Part shown: piece by piece, positions 28,631 through 36,926 of the stretch | Position numbering within the stretch: position 1 is the first letter of the stretch | Layout: every line of letters starts with the position of its first letter | From: a virus | Length of the DNA: 39,250 nucleotides | IMG/VR virus record: IMGVR_UViG_3300048834_000083 | Coordinates: 1 to 39,250 of that record | Strand: one strand, 5' to 3' | Made by a program: the position numbers and the translations under genes | The notes under the pieces: generated by a model | The model's database searches: none | The model's input: the letters and a program-made list of their open reading frames with translations, nothing else | Told to the model about the DNA's origin: nothing

Positions 28631-30193
28631 CTATTCGATGATCTGCGCCACTACTGCCCGACCTGGTGCGCCGTTTCGACCTGCGATGCCTGCCGTACCA
28701 TTGACTCCCTGCGTTGTCGATCCAGTTCCAGCAATACCCGCAGCACCAGCCGCTCCGCCTATACCTCCCGAAGTGTTGATGGTTCCGCTGTTGGTGAGAG
28801 CTCCCTTGCAGAGAAGGTACACATCCGCACCATCACCGCCATCGCCTCCGTCTCCGCCATCGCCTCCGTCACCAGAGTTGTCATCGGATGCAGTAGATCC
28901 TCCGGCCCCACCGTTTCCGCCGTTGCCACCCGCTGCGAAAATGTTACCAGAGAAGCTGAGCGTGCTATCAGTGAACAGATAGAAGCAAGTCGCTCCGCCT
29001 TTGCCGTCTCCACCGTCTCCACCGTTTCCGCCATCTCCCGATGTGTTGTTCTGTGCCTGGCCACTTCCTCCGTTTCCGCCGTTGCCACCATTGACACCTG
29101 TCCCGCCGTTTCCTCCGTTTCCGCCGGTGTTCTGGTCTCCGTTTCCACCATCACCTCCGTCACCACCATCGCCGTATGTACCATTCCCTCCGTTGCCACC
29201 ATGACCACCGAGAGTACCGTCTGCAGATGTGCCTCCTCCATCGCCACCATCACCTCCAGCGTTCCATCCATCGCCGCCATTGCCTCCGTTTCCACCGCTC
29301 GCTCCGTTATCGAACGCAGAGCCACCGTTTCCACCATTGCCTCCGTTTCCACCATTAGGTCCAGAGTTGCCTCCATGACCTCCATGACCTCCATCGCATC
29401 CGTTGTTCGTACCATTGCCGCCATTGCCGCCATTGCCTCCGTTTCCATCATCCACGCCAGCACCACCCGAACCTCCCGATCCAGCAGCACCAGAGCCAGA
29501 AGCACAATCGCCGCCATTGCCGCCATTGCCTCCGTTCTTGTTGGTCGCTGTAACGCCGGCCGCACCTGAAGTAGATGCACTCGAAGCACCGCCACCTCCG
29601 CCACCTCCGCCGAGTGTTGTGCCGTTTCCGTTTCCTCCGTTTCCACCAGAGCCAGAAGCTCCTGTTCCCGCAGTACCGCCAGTACCCGATGCAGGAGAGA
29701 CTGATCCATCAGATCCGCCCGCTCCACCGTTTCCGCCTCCAGCGTTTGCTCCAGGCGCAGCTTCAGCAGCACCGAGAGATCCTGAAAGTGCGTTTCGTAT
29801 AGATCCCGATGTGAGCACCTGTGAAGATACTGCCACGCCGATCTTGCCAGTCACTACTCCCTGCAGGTTGATGTCTCCCACGATCGTCACCGCTCCCTGG
29901 CATCGGATAACTACCCACGAGTTGCCGGTGAAGCGAAGCGTCGCTCCGGCTGAGATATTGAAAGTCGTGAAGTTGTACACCTGTCCAGTCGCAAGGAACG
30001 CAGTACCGCTCGTGAGGTTGTACGCACCATCGCTTCCATCGCCGCCCTCATGGAACGACAAAAACTCGGAGTGGACTTTTCCGTCCCCCTCGAGTCGTGG
30101 TACGCGATCCACATCATTCGCCGGAGTAGCATCTCGCTCGCTCTGGTTGATGAAGTCGCCCTCTCGTATTTTTTGTCCTGCTCTTAAGGTCAT
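28631..30193 (-). CDS. Gly/Asn-rich tail-tip protein, polyglycine helix-like
   Basis: A 520-residue protein. Residues 1-150 form a normal mixed/beta domain ([29 protein letters not shown]). From about 160 to 440 it consists mostly of [16 protein letters not shown] and GAGG runs with short inserts; the C-terminal 70 residues return to mixed composition. Gly-rich arrays of this kind form polyglycine-II bundles in the gp38-type phage adhesins, where variable loops contact the receptor. A receptor-binding role is inferred. The start overlaps the preceding gene by 4 nt. The plus-strand open frames here are codon shadows of GGN repeats. Confidence 0.8.
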   Translation of the reverse strand: MTLRAGQKIREGDFINQSERDATPANDVDRVPRLEGDGKVHSEFLSFHEGGDGSDGAYNLTSGTAFLATGQVYNFTTFNISAGATLRFTGNSWVVIRCQGAVTIVGDINLQGVVTGKIGVAVSSQVLTSGSIRNALSGSLGAAEAAPGANAGGGNGGAGGSDGSVSPASGTGGTAGTGASGSGGNGGNGNGTTLGGGGGGGGASSASTSGAAGVTATNKNGGNGGNGGDCASGSGAAGSGGSGGAGVDDGNGGNGGNGGNGTNNGCDGGHGGHGGNSGPNGGNGGNGGNGGSAFDNGASGGNGGNGGDGWNAGGDGGDGGGTSADGTLGGHGGNGGNGTYGDGGDGGDGGNGDQNTGGNGGNGGTGVNGGNGGNGGSGQAQNNTSGDGGNGGDGGDGKGGATCFYLFTDSTLSFSGNIFAAGGNGGNGGAGGSTASDDNSGDGGDGGDGGDGGDGADVYLLCKGALTNSGTINTSGGIGGAAGAAGIAGTGSTTQGVNGTAGIAGRNGAPGRAVVAQIIE

Positions 30194-30738
30194 GGTGTGT
30201 AGTTGTTACCTGCGTTGATAATGTACTCCACCAGGGTGTCCTCGTTCGATCCCTTCGTGTGTGACGGAGAGATGATCGATCGACAGAAGATCTGCGTCCC
30301 TGTGTAAAGCGCGAACTCCGTGTATGTGTCATTCGGTAGCTCATCGTTTGTGAAGAACCACTCGGTCGTCAGCACGCTCACCGATGTGAACTCTACAGTC
30401 GCCCGTGGCACTCCGACCACCGCTGGCGTTTCGAGCGCCGTGTCGGTATCAGAAGGAGCAGTCGTACCCGTCCCGATCCCGCATGTGTCGAGTTCAAGTG
30501 GGTAGGTGTCATCTCCTCCGAGATGCTTGAGGAACAGGTTCACCCCGTAGTCCTCCGAGAACATGATCTTGTTCGAGATGAAAGCACCTCGCTCCTTCAC
30601 CATGAACTCGAGCAGTCCCATGTGGTACAGCTTCAGCCAGAGACCTGTCGGTATCCAGCTCGGCTTCGCCTTCATGCGAACGATGCGGTACTTGCCGCTG
30701 AAGGGTGGGAGTGATGACTTGAGTGCGATTTTTTCCAT
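30190..30738 (-). CDS. Putative tail-tip structural protein
   Basis: A 182-residue protein with [54 protein letters not shown], then a beta-rich part ([24 protein letters not shown]). I recall similar proteins in phage tail regions but cannot name the family. It lies between the tail-associated protein and the Gly-rich tip protein and overlaps the latter by 4 nt. It may connect the tip protein to the baseplate. A TGCTATACT box lies 7 nt before its ATG. Confidence 0.65.
   Translation of the reverse strand: MEKIALKSSLPPFSGKYRIVRMKAKPSWIPTGLWLKLYHMGLLEFMVKERGAFISNKIMFSEDYGVNLFLKHLGGDDTYPLELDTCGIGTGTTAPSDTDTALETPAVVGVPRATVEFTSVSVLTTEWFFTNDELPNDTYTEFALYTGTQIFCRSIISPSHTKGSNEDTLVEYIINAGNNYTP
30202..30221 (-). 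promoter_or_regulatory. TTATCAAC...TAACAAC motif, coding copy
   Basis: Before ATG 30193 the minus strand reads TTATCAAC, GCAGG, TAACAAC. Here it codes for the last residues of the upstream protein, so it could be coincidence, but order and distance to the ATG match the non-coding copies. Confidence 0.35.
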
Positions 30739-30745
30739 TAGTCAA

Positions 30746-30754
30746 AGTATAGCA
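30746..30754 (-). promoter_or_regulatory. Extended -10-like box TGCTATACT
   Basis: TGCTATACT lies in a 32-nt gap, 7 nt before ATG 30738. A transcript from it would have almost no leader. There is no good -35 at 17 bp. Confidence 0.5.
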
Positions 30755-30770
30755 CCGCCCACTCCATTTT

Positions 30771-32225
30771 CTAGGATGAAATGGTGGATTTATTTACCAG
30801 CGCCACATTGCTGTAGCTGTCGCTTCCGGGATCGTTTTGCTCCACCACATAGTCCTCCGATGTGGTGACTGTGATCGTGCCGAGCTCGTCGCTCATCTCG
30901 AACCCATCAGAGAGCGAGAAGAAGTTCAAAAGCGTCTCATCCTCGCCCTCCGAGATGCGCTCATCGAGGAGTAGCTTCTGCAGGATGTCGATCATCGTGA
31001 TCGTCTTCAGCGTAGCGATCTCCGCCCGCCAGATGTATGTCTCCTTGCTCTCCTGGTTGAACGTCACCGACTGGATCAAAAAGTCCTCTGCGATACCGCG
31101 AGAAGGGATGGTGATGTTGATGGTCTGCCCGCTTCGCAGTCCCGCCGTCTGTGTAAGAAAAGAACCCGCACGGATCGCCGCCGCATAGAGCTCGAGCTTC
31201 GCCTGTGCGAACTGAAGCGCCTCGTCTCGTGTCTTCAGCGAGTCGTTGTACTCCACGAACTCATACACGCCATAGAGATTGACGGATGGGTTGTTCTGCT
31301 TCTGCACCACGAGAGGCTTCAGCGGGATGCCCGTGATCTCGATGTTCGTCGTGCCCGATCCTGGCGCTGCCGGTATGTTGCCCGCAGTGAAGCGGATGTA
31401 CTTCTGCTGAAACGACCACATGCAGTCGAAGTCCTCGTCCTGGTTGAGATAGTCCACGCCTACAGTGACCGGCGACCCGTCCACCGTTACTGTCGGGATC
31501 TCTGCGAACTTGTGGTCGGTCGAGAAGGTATCAGTCTCACCGTCTCCAGCCCATAACTTCGTGCGCTCCTCCGCTCGAGCCTCGCCTCCGCGGATCTTCA
31601 CTCGGTTGCGGATCTGCGAGAAGTCGCTCTTGATCACGAGCGAGTCGATGATGAAGTTCCCGCTCGTTGCATCGAGATCGAACGGCGCATCCTCGTCATT
31701 CTTCTTGAAGAAGTGCACATCCTTGAACGCATCCACATACCAGTAGTAGTTCGTCAGCTTCGCCAGTTTGTTGAAGCACTCCGAGAGCGAGAGCTCGTTG
31801 AAAGAGACCGAAGCGATCGCCACTTCCGCCCCTCCCACATTCGTGTCCGTGAACCCGTAGTCGTCAGCGTATCGGTCGATGAGGTCGAGCACCACCGCCT
31901 GCAGGTCGGTGTCCTCATACCGCTCGATGACTCGCTTGCGGTCGAGGTGCTGAGTCCAGTCCTTGCAGGTGACATTGTGCACGATCACTTTGTCGCCTTC
32001 CATGAGCTGCTCCACCTCCACGATCACGCCTCCGAAGGTTCTGGTCCCGTCCACCGTCACGATCACTTCCTGGTTCACCGCCGGCCGAAAGGTCTGCGCT
32101 CCGTACTCCTCGATCGTGAACGAGCAAAGATCCGCCTCTTGGTTGATGCGGTCAGTGACTACCAGTGAAGGGAAGCGCACGAGTGAGCTTCGATCCACTG
32201 CGTTGATTGTGAGTACTACTCCCAT
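30771..32225 (-). CDS. Tail-associated baseplate hub-like protein
   Basis: A 484-residue protein. The start (LTINAVDRSSLVRFPSLVVTDRINQEADLCSFTIEEYG) and the next block (QEVIVTVDGTRTFGGVIVEVEQLMEGDKVIVHNVTCKDWTQHLDRKRV) match gp27/hub-like tail proteins of siphophages. The middle (TNYYWYVDAFKDVHFF) and the C-terminal half (LRSGQTINITIPSRGI, SVTFNQESKETYIWRAEI) fit the same family. No peptidase motif is evident. It lies right after the tape measure gene and probably forms the tail tip that anchors it. The distal tail protein function may be combined here, because no separate Dit-like gene is visible. Confidence 0.8.
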   Translation of the reverse strand: MGVVLTINAVDRSSLVRFPSLVVTDRINQEADLCSFTIEEYGAQTFRPAVNQEVIVTVDGTRTFGGVIVEVEQLMEGDKVIVHNVTCKDWTQHLDRKRVIERYEDTDLQAVVLDLIDRYADDYGFTDTNVGGAEVAIASVSFNELSLSECFNKLAKLTNYYWYVDAFKDVHFFKKNDEDAPFDLDATSGNFIIDSLVIKSDFSQIRNRVKIRGGEARAEERTKLWAGDGETDTFSTDHKFAEIPTVTVDGSPVTVGVDYLNQDEDFDCMWSFQQKYIRFTAGNIPAAPGSGTTNIEITGIPLKPLVVQKQNNPSVNLYGVYEFVEYNDSLKTRDEALQFAQAKLELYAAAIRAGSFLTQTAGLRSGQTINITIPSRGIAEDFLIQSVTFNQESKETYIWRAEIATLKTITMIDILQKLLLDERISEGEDETLLNFFSLSDGFEMSDELGTITVTTSEDYVVEQNDPGSDSYSNVALVNKSTISS

Positions 32226-32228
32226 GTC

Positions 32229-33977
32229 CTAGTACGAGATCTTCGTGCGAAGCTGAAGCTGGCGCACGATGTCGGCAGCGATCTGCTGTGCGATACCTTC
32301 TCGACCCATGAAGGTGCTGCCGTTGAAGTTGATGACGATCGCCGGGCTTCCTCCCATGCCGTTGCTGATGCGTCCCGCGGTCGATGGCGTGAAGATCTCC
32401 GGGCCATGCTCTCCCACGAGATACGAACCTCCGCCGATCACCGGACCACCCGCCGCACGAGCGCCGAGCACTTCCTTCCCTCGATCCACCACCTTGCCGA
32501 GTGCGTCCTTTACACCCGACCCGATGTCCTTGAGCATGTTCTTTAGTTTTTCAAGGACATCGAAAATAGGCTCGACCTTCTCACTGATCCAGTCAAAGAC
32601 GCCACCGATCTGTTCCTTTGCCCACATAAAGACCTCCACCACTCCTTCCCAAAAGGACGAGAAGAACTCGCTCACGGACGCGAACATGGTCTTCATCCAC
32701 TCCCAGGTCGCCACAAAAAATGCCTTGATGCCGTCCCACACCATCTTCCAGTACTCGAGCATCTTCGAGAGGTTCTCCTCCCAGTTCGGCCAGATCATGT
32801 CGAGAAGCATCGCATAGAGCCCCACGATGAAGTAGATGTATGTCATCACCGTGCTCTTGATACTCTCCCACACCTCCACGAAGAACTCCTTCAGTGAGGT
32901 CAGCACCCCTGCGATCGTCTCGTACACCGTATTCCACGCCGATGTGGCGAACGCCACGATCTCGTCCCAGTTCTTATACAAAGCCACCCCTGCTGCGATC
33001 AGGAGCCCTACAGCGAGCGTGATGCCCGCCACGATGCCTACGATCGGCCATGCGACCGTCATGAAGGCAAGCGTCACCACCGCCAGCGTTCCCACCACCG
33101 CCGTGAGCGCAGCAAGCGCACCAACGGCCAGCATGATGCCGGTCGCCAGTTTCGGGTTCGCCTCGATCCACCTTGCGATGGCATCCACCGCCGGGCGTAT
33201 CGCCTCGAGCACCTTCTGTACGATCGGAAGAAGCTGTGCGCCGAGTGTCGCACTCATATCCTTGAACTGCGCCGAGAGGATGCGCTGCTGGTTCGCAAGC
33301 GAGTCCTGGGTATTCTTGAAGTCTCCCGCCGTCACCGCCGTCTGCTTCATGATCAGCTCCACGCGGTAGAGGCGCTTCTCCTGTTCTGTAAGCTCGGTCA
33401 CTGAAGTCGTGATGCCCTTCGAGAGCAGATAGGTCTGAAGTGACGCATCGGTCACATCTCCCGCATATCGACGGATCGCTTCCGTCTCTCCGCGGATCGC
33501 CTGGTTGATGGCACTCATCGCATCGTTCACATCCGTGTTGAACACCGAAGCCATGTCGGCCGCTCGCTCCGTGAGGTTGATGGTCTCACCCGCCACCTCC
33601 TCCATCGAGAGCCCTGTGTCCTTGAGGAGCGCACCCGTGATGGTAGACATCTGGTTGAACTCGCTGTTCGCCATACCCACGGCGGTCGCCGCGTTCTTCC
33701 CGAACTCGAGGATCTTGCCCGCACCTTCACCGAACACCACATTCACCGCGTTCACGGACTCACCGAGGTCAGATGCCTGCTTCACCATCTTGCCCATCGT
33801 GTAACCGATCGCCGCAGTCGCAGCTGCACCCGCAAGTGCCATCTTCTGGAACGCTGGCTGAAGGTCCTGCACTTTCATCTTCACTCGGTCGAGTTCTTTT
33901 GAAACGCCAGAGAAGGCGGCCGATGTACGGTTCTCGCCTTCTAGGATGACTCTCATTTTTTGTTCCATTGTAGCCAT
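32229..33977 (-). CDS. Tape measure protein
   Basis: A 582-residue protein that sets tail length. The N-terminal 250 residues are helical (RMALAGAAATAAIGYTMGKMVKQASDLGESVNAVNVVFG, GETINLTERAADMASVFNTDVNDAMSAINQAIRGE), as in phage tail tape measure domains. Several hydrophobic segments at about 285-350 and 390-420 (PIVGIVAGITLAVGLLIAAG) would help membrane passage of DNA. A run of Trp-rich helices follows, then a Gly-rich C-terminus (GPVIGGGSYLVGEHGPEIFTPS). Using about 0.15 nm per residue, the tail would be roughly 85 nm. It follows the frameshifted chaperone genes, the usual order. Confidence 0.92.
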   Translation of the reverse strand: MATMEQKMRVILEGENRTSAAFSGVSKELDRVKMKVQDLQPAFQKMALAGAAATAAIGYTMGKMVKQASDLGESVNAVNVVFGEGAGKILEFGKNAATAVGMANSEFNQMSTITGALLKDTGLSMEEVAGETINLTERAADMASVFNTDVNDAMSAINQAIRGETEAIRRYAGDVTDASLQTYLLSKGITTSVTELTEQEKRLYRVELIMKQTAVTAGDFKNTQDSLANQQRILSAQFKDMSATLGAQLLPIVQKVLEAIRPAVDAIARWIEANPKLATGIMLAVGALAALTAVVGTLAVVTLAFMTVAWPIVGIVAGITLAVGLLIAAGVALYKNWDEIVAFATSAWNTVYETIAGVLTSLKEFFVEVWESIKSTVMTYIYFIVGLYAMLLDMIWPNWEENLSKMLEYWKMVWDGIKAFFVATWEWMKTMFASVSEFFSSFWEGVVEVFMWAKEQIGGVFDWISEKVEPIFDVLEKLKNMLKDIGSGVKDALGKVVDRGKEVLGARAAGGPVIGGGSYLVGEHGPEIFTPSTAGRISNGMGGSPAIVINFNGSTFMGREGIAQQIAADIVRQLQLRTKISY

Positions 33978-33989
33978 AGTGGTGTTGTG

Positions 33990-34513
33990 TTATCTCCTGC
34001 CGGTGCGTGTTGCTTTGTCAAGCTCCAGCGCCTCCGCTTTGTCCTGATCCTTGAAGTAGCGGATCATTGCGACCAGGAACCACTCGGGCTGCACCATGCA
34101 CTGGTGGAACGTCCAGCCTGTTCGTGCGCAGAGCGCTACGATGTGGTCTGCGTTCCTTTTTTTTTAGCAGAGGAGTCGATGTCCGCCTTCACGAACGCCG
34201 TATCGTCCTCGTGCATCTTCAGAACGAACTGCCAGGCTGGGATCTTTGCACCTTCGTGCTCGATCTCCTTCAGCCCGTCCACTGAGACCACGAACTTCTC
34301 GTACTCTCGGTGATCGCTCTCCTTGATGAACTTGTTCACATCGAACTCGCCCATCTTCATGTCCGGCTTGTTGGCCACGATCTCCGGCTTCATCTTCACT
34401 GAGCCGTACAGTGGCTCGTTGATGTACTCGCGATCCTCGCCAGTGATCCAGTCCTTGATCTCTACCTTGTGCTTGCCGAACGGCGTCTCGATTATGTGTG
34501 TATTGTTTTGCAT
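33990..34513 (-). CDS. Tail assembly chaperone, long form by -1 frameshift
   Basis: The short form ends at 34136. If ribosomes slip -1 on the nine A residues (34157-34165), reading continues as NADHIVALCARTGWTFHQCMVQPEWFLVAMIRYFKDQDKAEALELDK to a TAA at 33990-33992, giving about 174 residues. The total span of 524 nt plus one repeated base is divisible by three, as required. The extension has no start codon context of its own and a sensible hydrophobic pattern. This matches the gpG/gpGT arrangement in lambda-like and many other phages, where the ratio of both forms assists tape-measure assembly. Confidence 0.88.
34136..34513 (-). CDS. Tail assembly chaperone, short form (gpG-like)
   Basis: A 125-residue protein starting in an ACTATGCAA context after an A-rich leader. 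ETPFGKHKVEIKDWITGEDREYINEPLY is typical of gpG-like tail chaperones. The last residues AKKKGTQTTS include the slippery A-run. It lies between tail tube and tape measure genes. It probably binds the tape measure protein to keep it soluble during tail assembly. Confidence 0.85.
   Translation of the reverse strand: MQNNTHIIETPFGKHKVEIKDWITGEDREYINEPLYGSVKMKPEIVANKPDMKMGEFDVNKFIKESDHREYEKFVVSVDGLKEIEHEGAKIPAWQFVLKMHEDDTAFVKADIDSSAKKKGTQTTS
34157..34165 (-). promoter_or_regulatory. Slippery A9 run for programmed -1 frameshift
   Basis: The minus strand reads GCT AAA AAA AAA GGA in the short-form frame, so A-AAA-AAA slips are available. The zero-frame stop comes 7 codons later. I did not find a strong downstream pseudoknot by eye. 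Confidence 0.8.
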
Positions 34514-34527
34514 AGTTTTTTTACCTG

Positions 34528-35511
34528 TTAGTTATAGTTTGCGATCTCGTTGGTAACGGTGACATGGATCGCTTCAGCTTCCGCATCATCGTAGTGAGCG
34601 GTGAACTGGATGTCCTGCGTCACGATGTCGTCAAGCGGTCGCTCTGGCGTCCATGAGGTGTAGGTGATGTTCGGAAGGATGATCTCGATCTGAGGGTTCA
34701 CTCCCGTGTCGATGTCTACATCTGAACGAGTGAGCGTGATGCTCATCGCTCGGCTCGTGTTGTTTACATACAGATCGTGATGGGTCTCGCCATCGTAGTC
34801 GATCTTCATGCCTCCAGTGATCTCCAGCATGAGCGCAAGCACATCGCCAGGATTGAGCTCGCTGATGTTCTGGTTCACCCGTCCGCTGTTGTTGATCGAG
34901 AGAGAGAACTCCTTGACCTTGAGAGCAGAAGCCGCTCCGAGTCCAGCCACATCCGCTGCGATCTTCAGCGTCACATCATAGTGACGGAAGAAGTAGTCGT
35001 CGCTTCCGTAGCTCGGTGAGTAGTCTGCGTGAGTTGCCTCATCCACTCCGATGAAGCCGACCGTTGCGTTGATGAGATCGTCCACTGGCGTGCGGAGTTC
35101 GAGAGAGTTCACGAGCACACGCTCGTATTCATAGTCCTGCTGGCCGAGCTGTGCCATGCCGAGTGTGAGCGTAGGGTACTGTGCGTTCCCTGTGAGAACC
35201 TCGAACAGGTGGTCGTAGACCGCACCGTTCGCCGATGTCGTCACCTTACCGAGAAGCGAAAGAAGGAAGAAGCCGATCGAGCCGTTGCGTACATTGAACT
35301 CGAGGTCGCCTTCCGATCGCTTCTGCACGATCGTCGAGCCCTGGCTGTTGATGCCCGTGCCCTTTGTCTCGCGGATCGGTGTCTTCTCCACCATCACGCG
35401 CACGCCTGTCGGTGTTCGTGCAGGAACCCATGCCGATGGCGTTTCTGGCGTACCGCGCACTGTTTCGCGCGCTACTCCGAGGTTGATGTCTTCTCCTTTA
35501 ATGTATCCCAT
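34528..35511 (-). CDS. Major tail tube protein
   Basis: A 327-residue protein. Its start, GYIKGEDINLGVARETVRGTPETPSAWVPARTP, is typical of phage tail tube (major tail) proteins, and the rest is beta-rich with repeated S/T-x-L and V-x-L strands, for example EFNVRNGSIGFFLLSLLGKV and LKVKEFSLSINNSGRV. Position (after terminator-like proteins and before the frameshifted chaperone) supports the call. It is larger than the lambda tail tube protein, so it probably has an added Ig-like or surface domain. The leader contains the TTATCAAT/TAGCAAC variant motif. Confidence 0.85.
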   Translation of the reverse strand: MGYIKGEDINLGVARETVRGTPETPSAWVPARTPTGVRVMVEKTPIRETKGTGINSQGSTIVQKRSEGDLEFNVRNGSIGFFLLSLLGKVTTSANGAVYDHLFEVLTGNAQYPTLTLGMAQLGQQDYEYERVLVNSLELRTPVDDLINATVGFIGVDEATHADYSPSYGSDDYFFRHYDVTLKIAADVAGLGAASALKVKEFSLSINNSGRVNQNISELNPGDVLALMLEITGGMKIDYDGETHHDLYVNNTSRAMSITLTRSDVDIDTGVNPQIEIILPNITYTSWTPERPLDDIVTQDIQFTAHYDDAEAEAIHVTVTNEIANYN

Positions 35512-35518
35512 AAAATTG

Positions 35519-35536
35519 GTTGCTATTTATTGATAA
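35519..35536 (-). promoter_or_regulatory. Leader motif, TTATCAAT-N3-TAGCAAC variant
   Basis: It begins inside the last codons of the upstream small gene and ends 7 nt before ATG 35511. It differs from the consensus by one base in each half. Confidence 0.4.
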
Positions 35537-35678
35537 TTTTCTCCGCTTCCTCTCTGGTCTCCGCCTCCACGGACTTCTGATGCTGCGGGAAGAAGAACCG
35601 CTTTTTCTTGCGAGGCTTCTCCTGCTTTGTCTCCTCCTGGGAGGTGGTGATCATCTTGTTGCGTGGTGCTTTTTCCAT
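35523..35678 (-). CDS. Small basic tail-region protein, 51 residues
   Basis: A short gene from ATG 35678 to TAG 35523. The protein is Lys/Arg-rich in the first half (EKPRKKKRFFFPQ) and ends SVEAETREEAEKIINK. The segment FFFPQHQKSVEAETREEAEK resembles small proteins often placed between the tail terminator and tail tube genes of siphophages, which I recall as uncharacterised. A TGCTAAACT box lies 6 nt before its ATG. It may assist tube assembly. Confidence 0.65.
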   Translation of the reverse strand: MEKAPRNKMITTSQEETKQEKPRKKKRFFFPQHQKSVEAETREEAEKIINK

Positions 35679-35684
35679 AGGTGT

Positions 35685-35693
35685 AGTTTAGCA
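35685..35693 (-). promoter_or_regulatory. -10-like box TGCTAAACT
   Basis: It lies 6 nt before ATG 35678, just after the stop of the upstream gene. It is part of the recurring TGCTAnAnT series. Confidence 0.4.
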
Positions 35694-35695
35694 CA

Positions 35696-36139
35696 TCAAA
35701 CAGTGTCTACGTAGGTGCTCACTGTGAGGATAACCGATGCAGTCCTGTAGGTCGCCTCTCCGACCACTGTCTCGCCCCACGGCGAAACGCCCACGCTGGC
35801 AAGGTCTGCCTTCGTGAGCGGTTTCTTTACGCAGAAGATCTTCAGCAGTTGGCTCACTGCCTCGCCCATCGCTTCCTCCGCCTTTTCCTGCTCCGACTGC
35901 TTGGTCGCAGGGTAGAACACATTCAGCGAGAAGGTGAGTATCATCTTCCGGCTGTCCTGGCTTCCTGTTGAAGCGAACGCCACATCGTTCTCCGCAAGCA
36001 TCACCACTACCGCAGGGAACCCTTCGAGCGTTGAAACTGGGAACGGTGCGACCGCTCCGAAAAGATCATCGTCACCTGCTTCGATGACCGATGCGATCTC
36101 TGCTCTGATGTCGTTGATAAAAGTTTTTGTGATCGCCAT
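35696..36139 (-). CDS. Tail terminator-like protein
   Basis: A 147-residue alpha/beta protein (KTFINDIRAEIASVIE, FPAVVVMLAENDVAFASTGSQDSRKMILTFSLNVFYPA, YRTASVILTVSTYVDTV). Length, fold pattern and position between HK97 gp10-like and tail tube genes match tail terminator or minor tail proteins (gpU-like). It would cap the tail tube at its head-proximal end. There is no distinctive motif, so the call depends on context. Confidence 0.7.
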   Translation of the reverse strand: MAITKTFINDIRAEIASVIEAGDDDLFGAVAPFPVSTLEGFPAVVVMLAENDVAFASTGSQDSRKMILTFSLNVFYPATKQSEQEKAEEAMGEAVSQLLKIFCVKKPLTKADLASVGVSPWGETVVGEATYRTASVILTVSTYVDTV

Positions 36140-36146
36140 AGTGATT

Positions 36147-36599
36147 TTAGTCTAGCACATTCTTCACCGCCTTCTCGAACTCTTTGTTCACCGCACGCTC
36201 CGATGCGCTGATCCCGCGAGTGAAGAACGGGTTCGCTCTGGTTCCTGGGTGATGCACCACTTCTCCGAAGATCTTGTTCTCTCTCCGGTTGGCGAGTACC
36301 TTCTTGTGCTTCACTCGGATCACATGCGGTCGAGTACCGAACTCCACGAAGGCGCCGTACTCCGCTCCCACTTCCACCATGCCCTTCGCTACTCCGAGCA
36401 TCTGCGACCTGATGGACTGTCGAAGGTTTCCTCCTCCGCCTCGCTTGTTCACTGGTGCCTCTCGCTTCACATTCCTCTCGATCTGCAGGATCGAACGCGA
36501 GACGGCGTTGTGGATCTCCTGCGTCATACGAGCCGGTGCTGCTTTGAAGAGCGCAGTCACCTGGTCGTAGTTCTTGATCGTTATCGTGACATTGCTCAT
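36147..36599 (-). CDS. HK97 gp10-like tail completion protein
   Basis: A 150-residue protein with the pattern of HK97 gp10-like proteins: an N-terminal helix (AARMTQEIHNAVSRSILQIERNVKREAPVNKRGGGGNLRQSIRS), VEVGAEYGAFVEFGTRPHVI, and HPGTRANPFFTRGI near the end. The EYGAFVEFGT and PGTRANPF motifs are diagnostic. It sits at the head-tail interface. It overlaps the head-closure gene by 4 nt. Confidence 0.9.
   Translation of the reverse strand: MSNVTITIKNYDQVTALFKAAPARMTQEIHNAVSRSILQIERNVKREAPVNKRGGGGNLRQSIRSQMLGVAKGMVEVGAEYGAFVEFGTRPHVIRVKHKKVLANRRENKIFGEVVHHPGTRANPFFTRGISASERAVNKEFEKAVKNVLD
36149..36157 (-). promoter_or_regulatory. -10-like box TGCTAGACT
   Basis: It overlaps the last codons of the gp10-like gene and ends 9 nt before ATG 36139. 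It is a weak member of the TGCTAnAnT series and may be coincidental. Confidence 0.3.
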
Positions 36600-36925
36600 G
36601 ACTCGAAGATGCGGATCGTTACCTCCATGTGGTTGTGCCCCACGAAGTCGTACTTCTCCACTCCGGTCACGCGGTACTCGAGCGTCTCCTCGTTCAGCGT
36701 TCGGTACACCCGATCGCCTTCCCGCACATCAGCAGTCTCGCAGAACATGAGGAACTCCTTGCCGAACCCGCCAGGGATGTCCTGCGAGAACGATGGGTCG
36801 AGCGGTTGTATATGGCACGAAAGCGACTCGATGATGGTCGAGAAGTTTTTCTTGTTGGTGCCTACAACATCCGCCAGTCGTTGCACCTCCACAGTCTCGT
36901 TGAACTGTAGCTCTATGCTTCCCAT
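36596..36925 (-). CDS. Head closure / head-tail adaptor protein
   Basis: A 109-residue protein, beta-rich: ETVEVQRLADVVGTNKKNFSTIIESLSCHIQPLDPSFS, DVREGDRVYRT, YRVTGVEKYDFVGHNHMEVTIRIFE. Size and the late strand pair ending in H-x-E-V-x-I match SPP1 gp16/HK97 gp7-type head-closure proteins. It is placed between the connector and gp10-like genes, 1 nt after the connector stop, and overlaps the next gene by 4 nt. It would form a ring below the connector that stops DNA leaking. Confidence 0.8.
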   Translation of the reverse strand: MGSIELQFNETVEVQRLADVVGTNKKNFSTIIESLSCHIQPLDPSFSQDIPGGFGKEFLMFCETADVREGDRVYRTLNEETLEYRVTGVEKYDFVGHNHMEVTIRIFES

Positions 36926-36926
36926 G

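Noticed and set aside
28850-29700. CRISPR-like or satellite array
   Set aside because: The short GGN-coding repeats are in frame within one gene, without regular spacers.
28759-29772. Minus-strand alternative frame of 337 codons inside the Gly-rich gene
   Set aside because: Glu/Met/Ala/Thr repeats here are the +1 reading of the same GGN array, without a proper start context.
28625-30218. Long plus-strand frames rich in Ser/Val/Ile/Thr or Pro opposite the Gly-rich gene
   Set aside because: They are reverse-complement translations of GGN/GGD repeats. The minus-strand gene has coupling and normal terminal domains.
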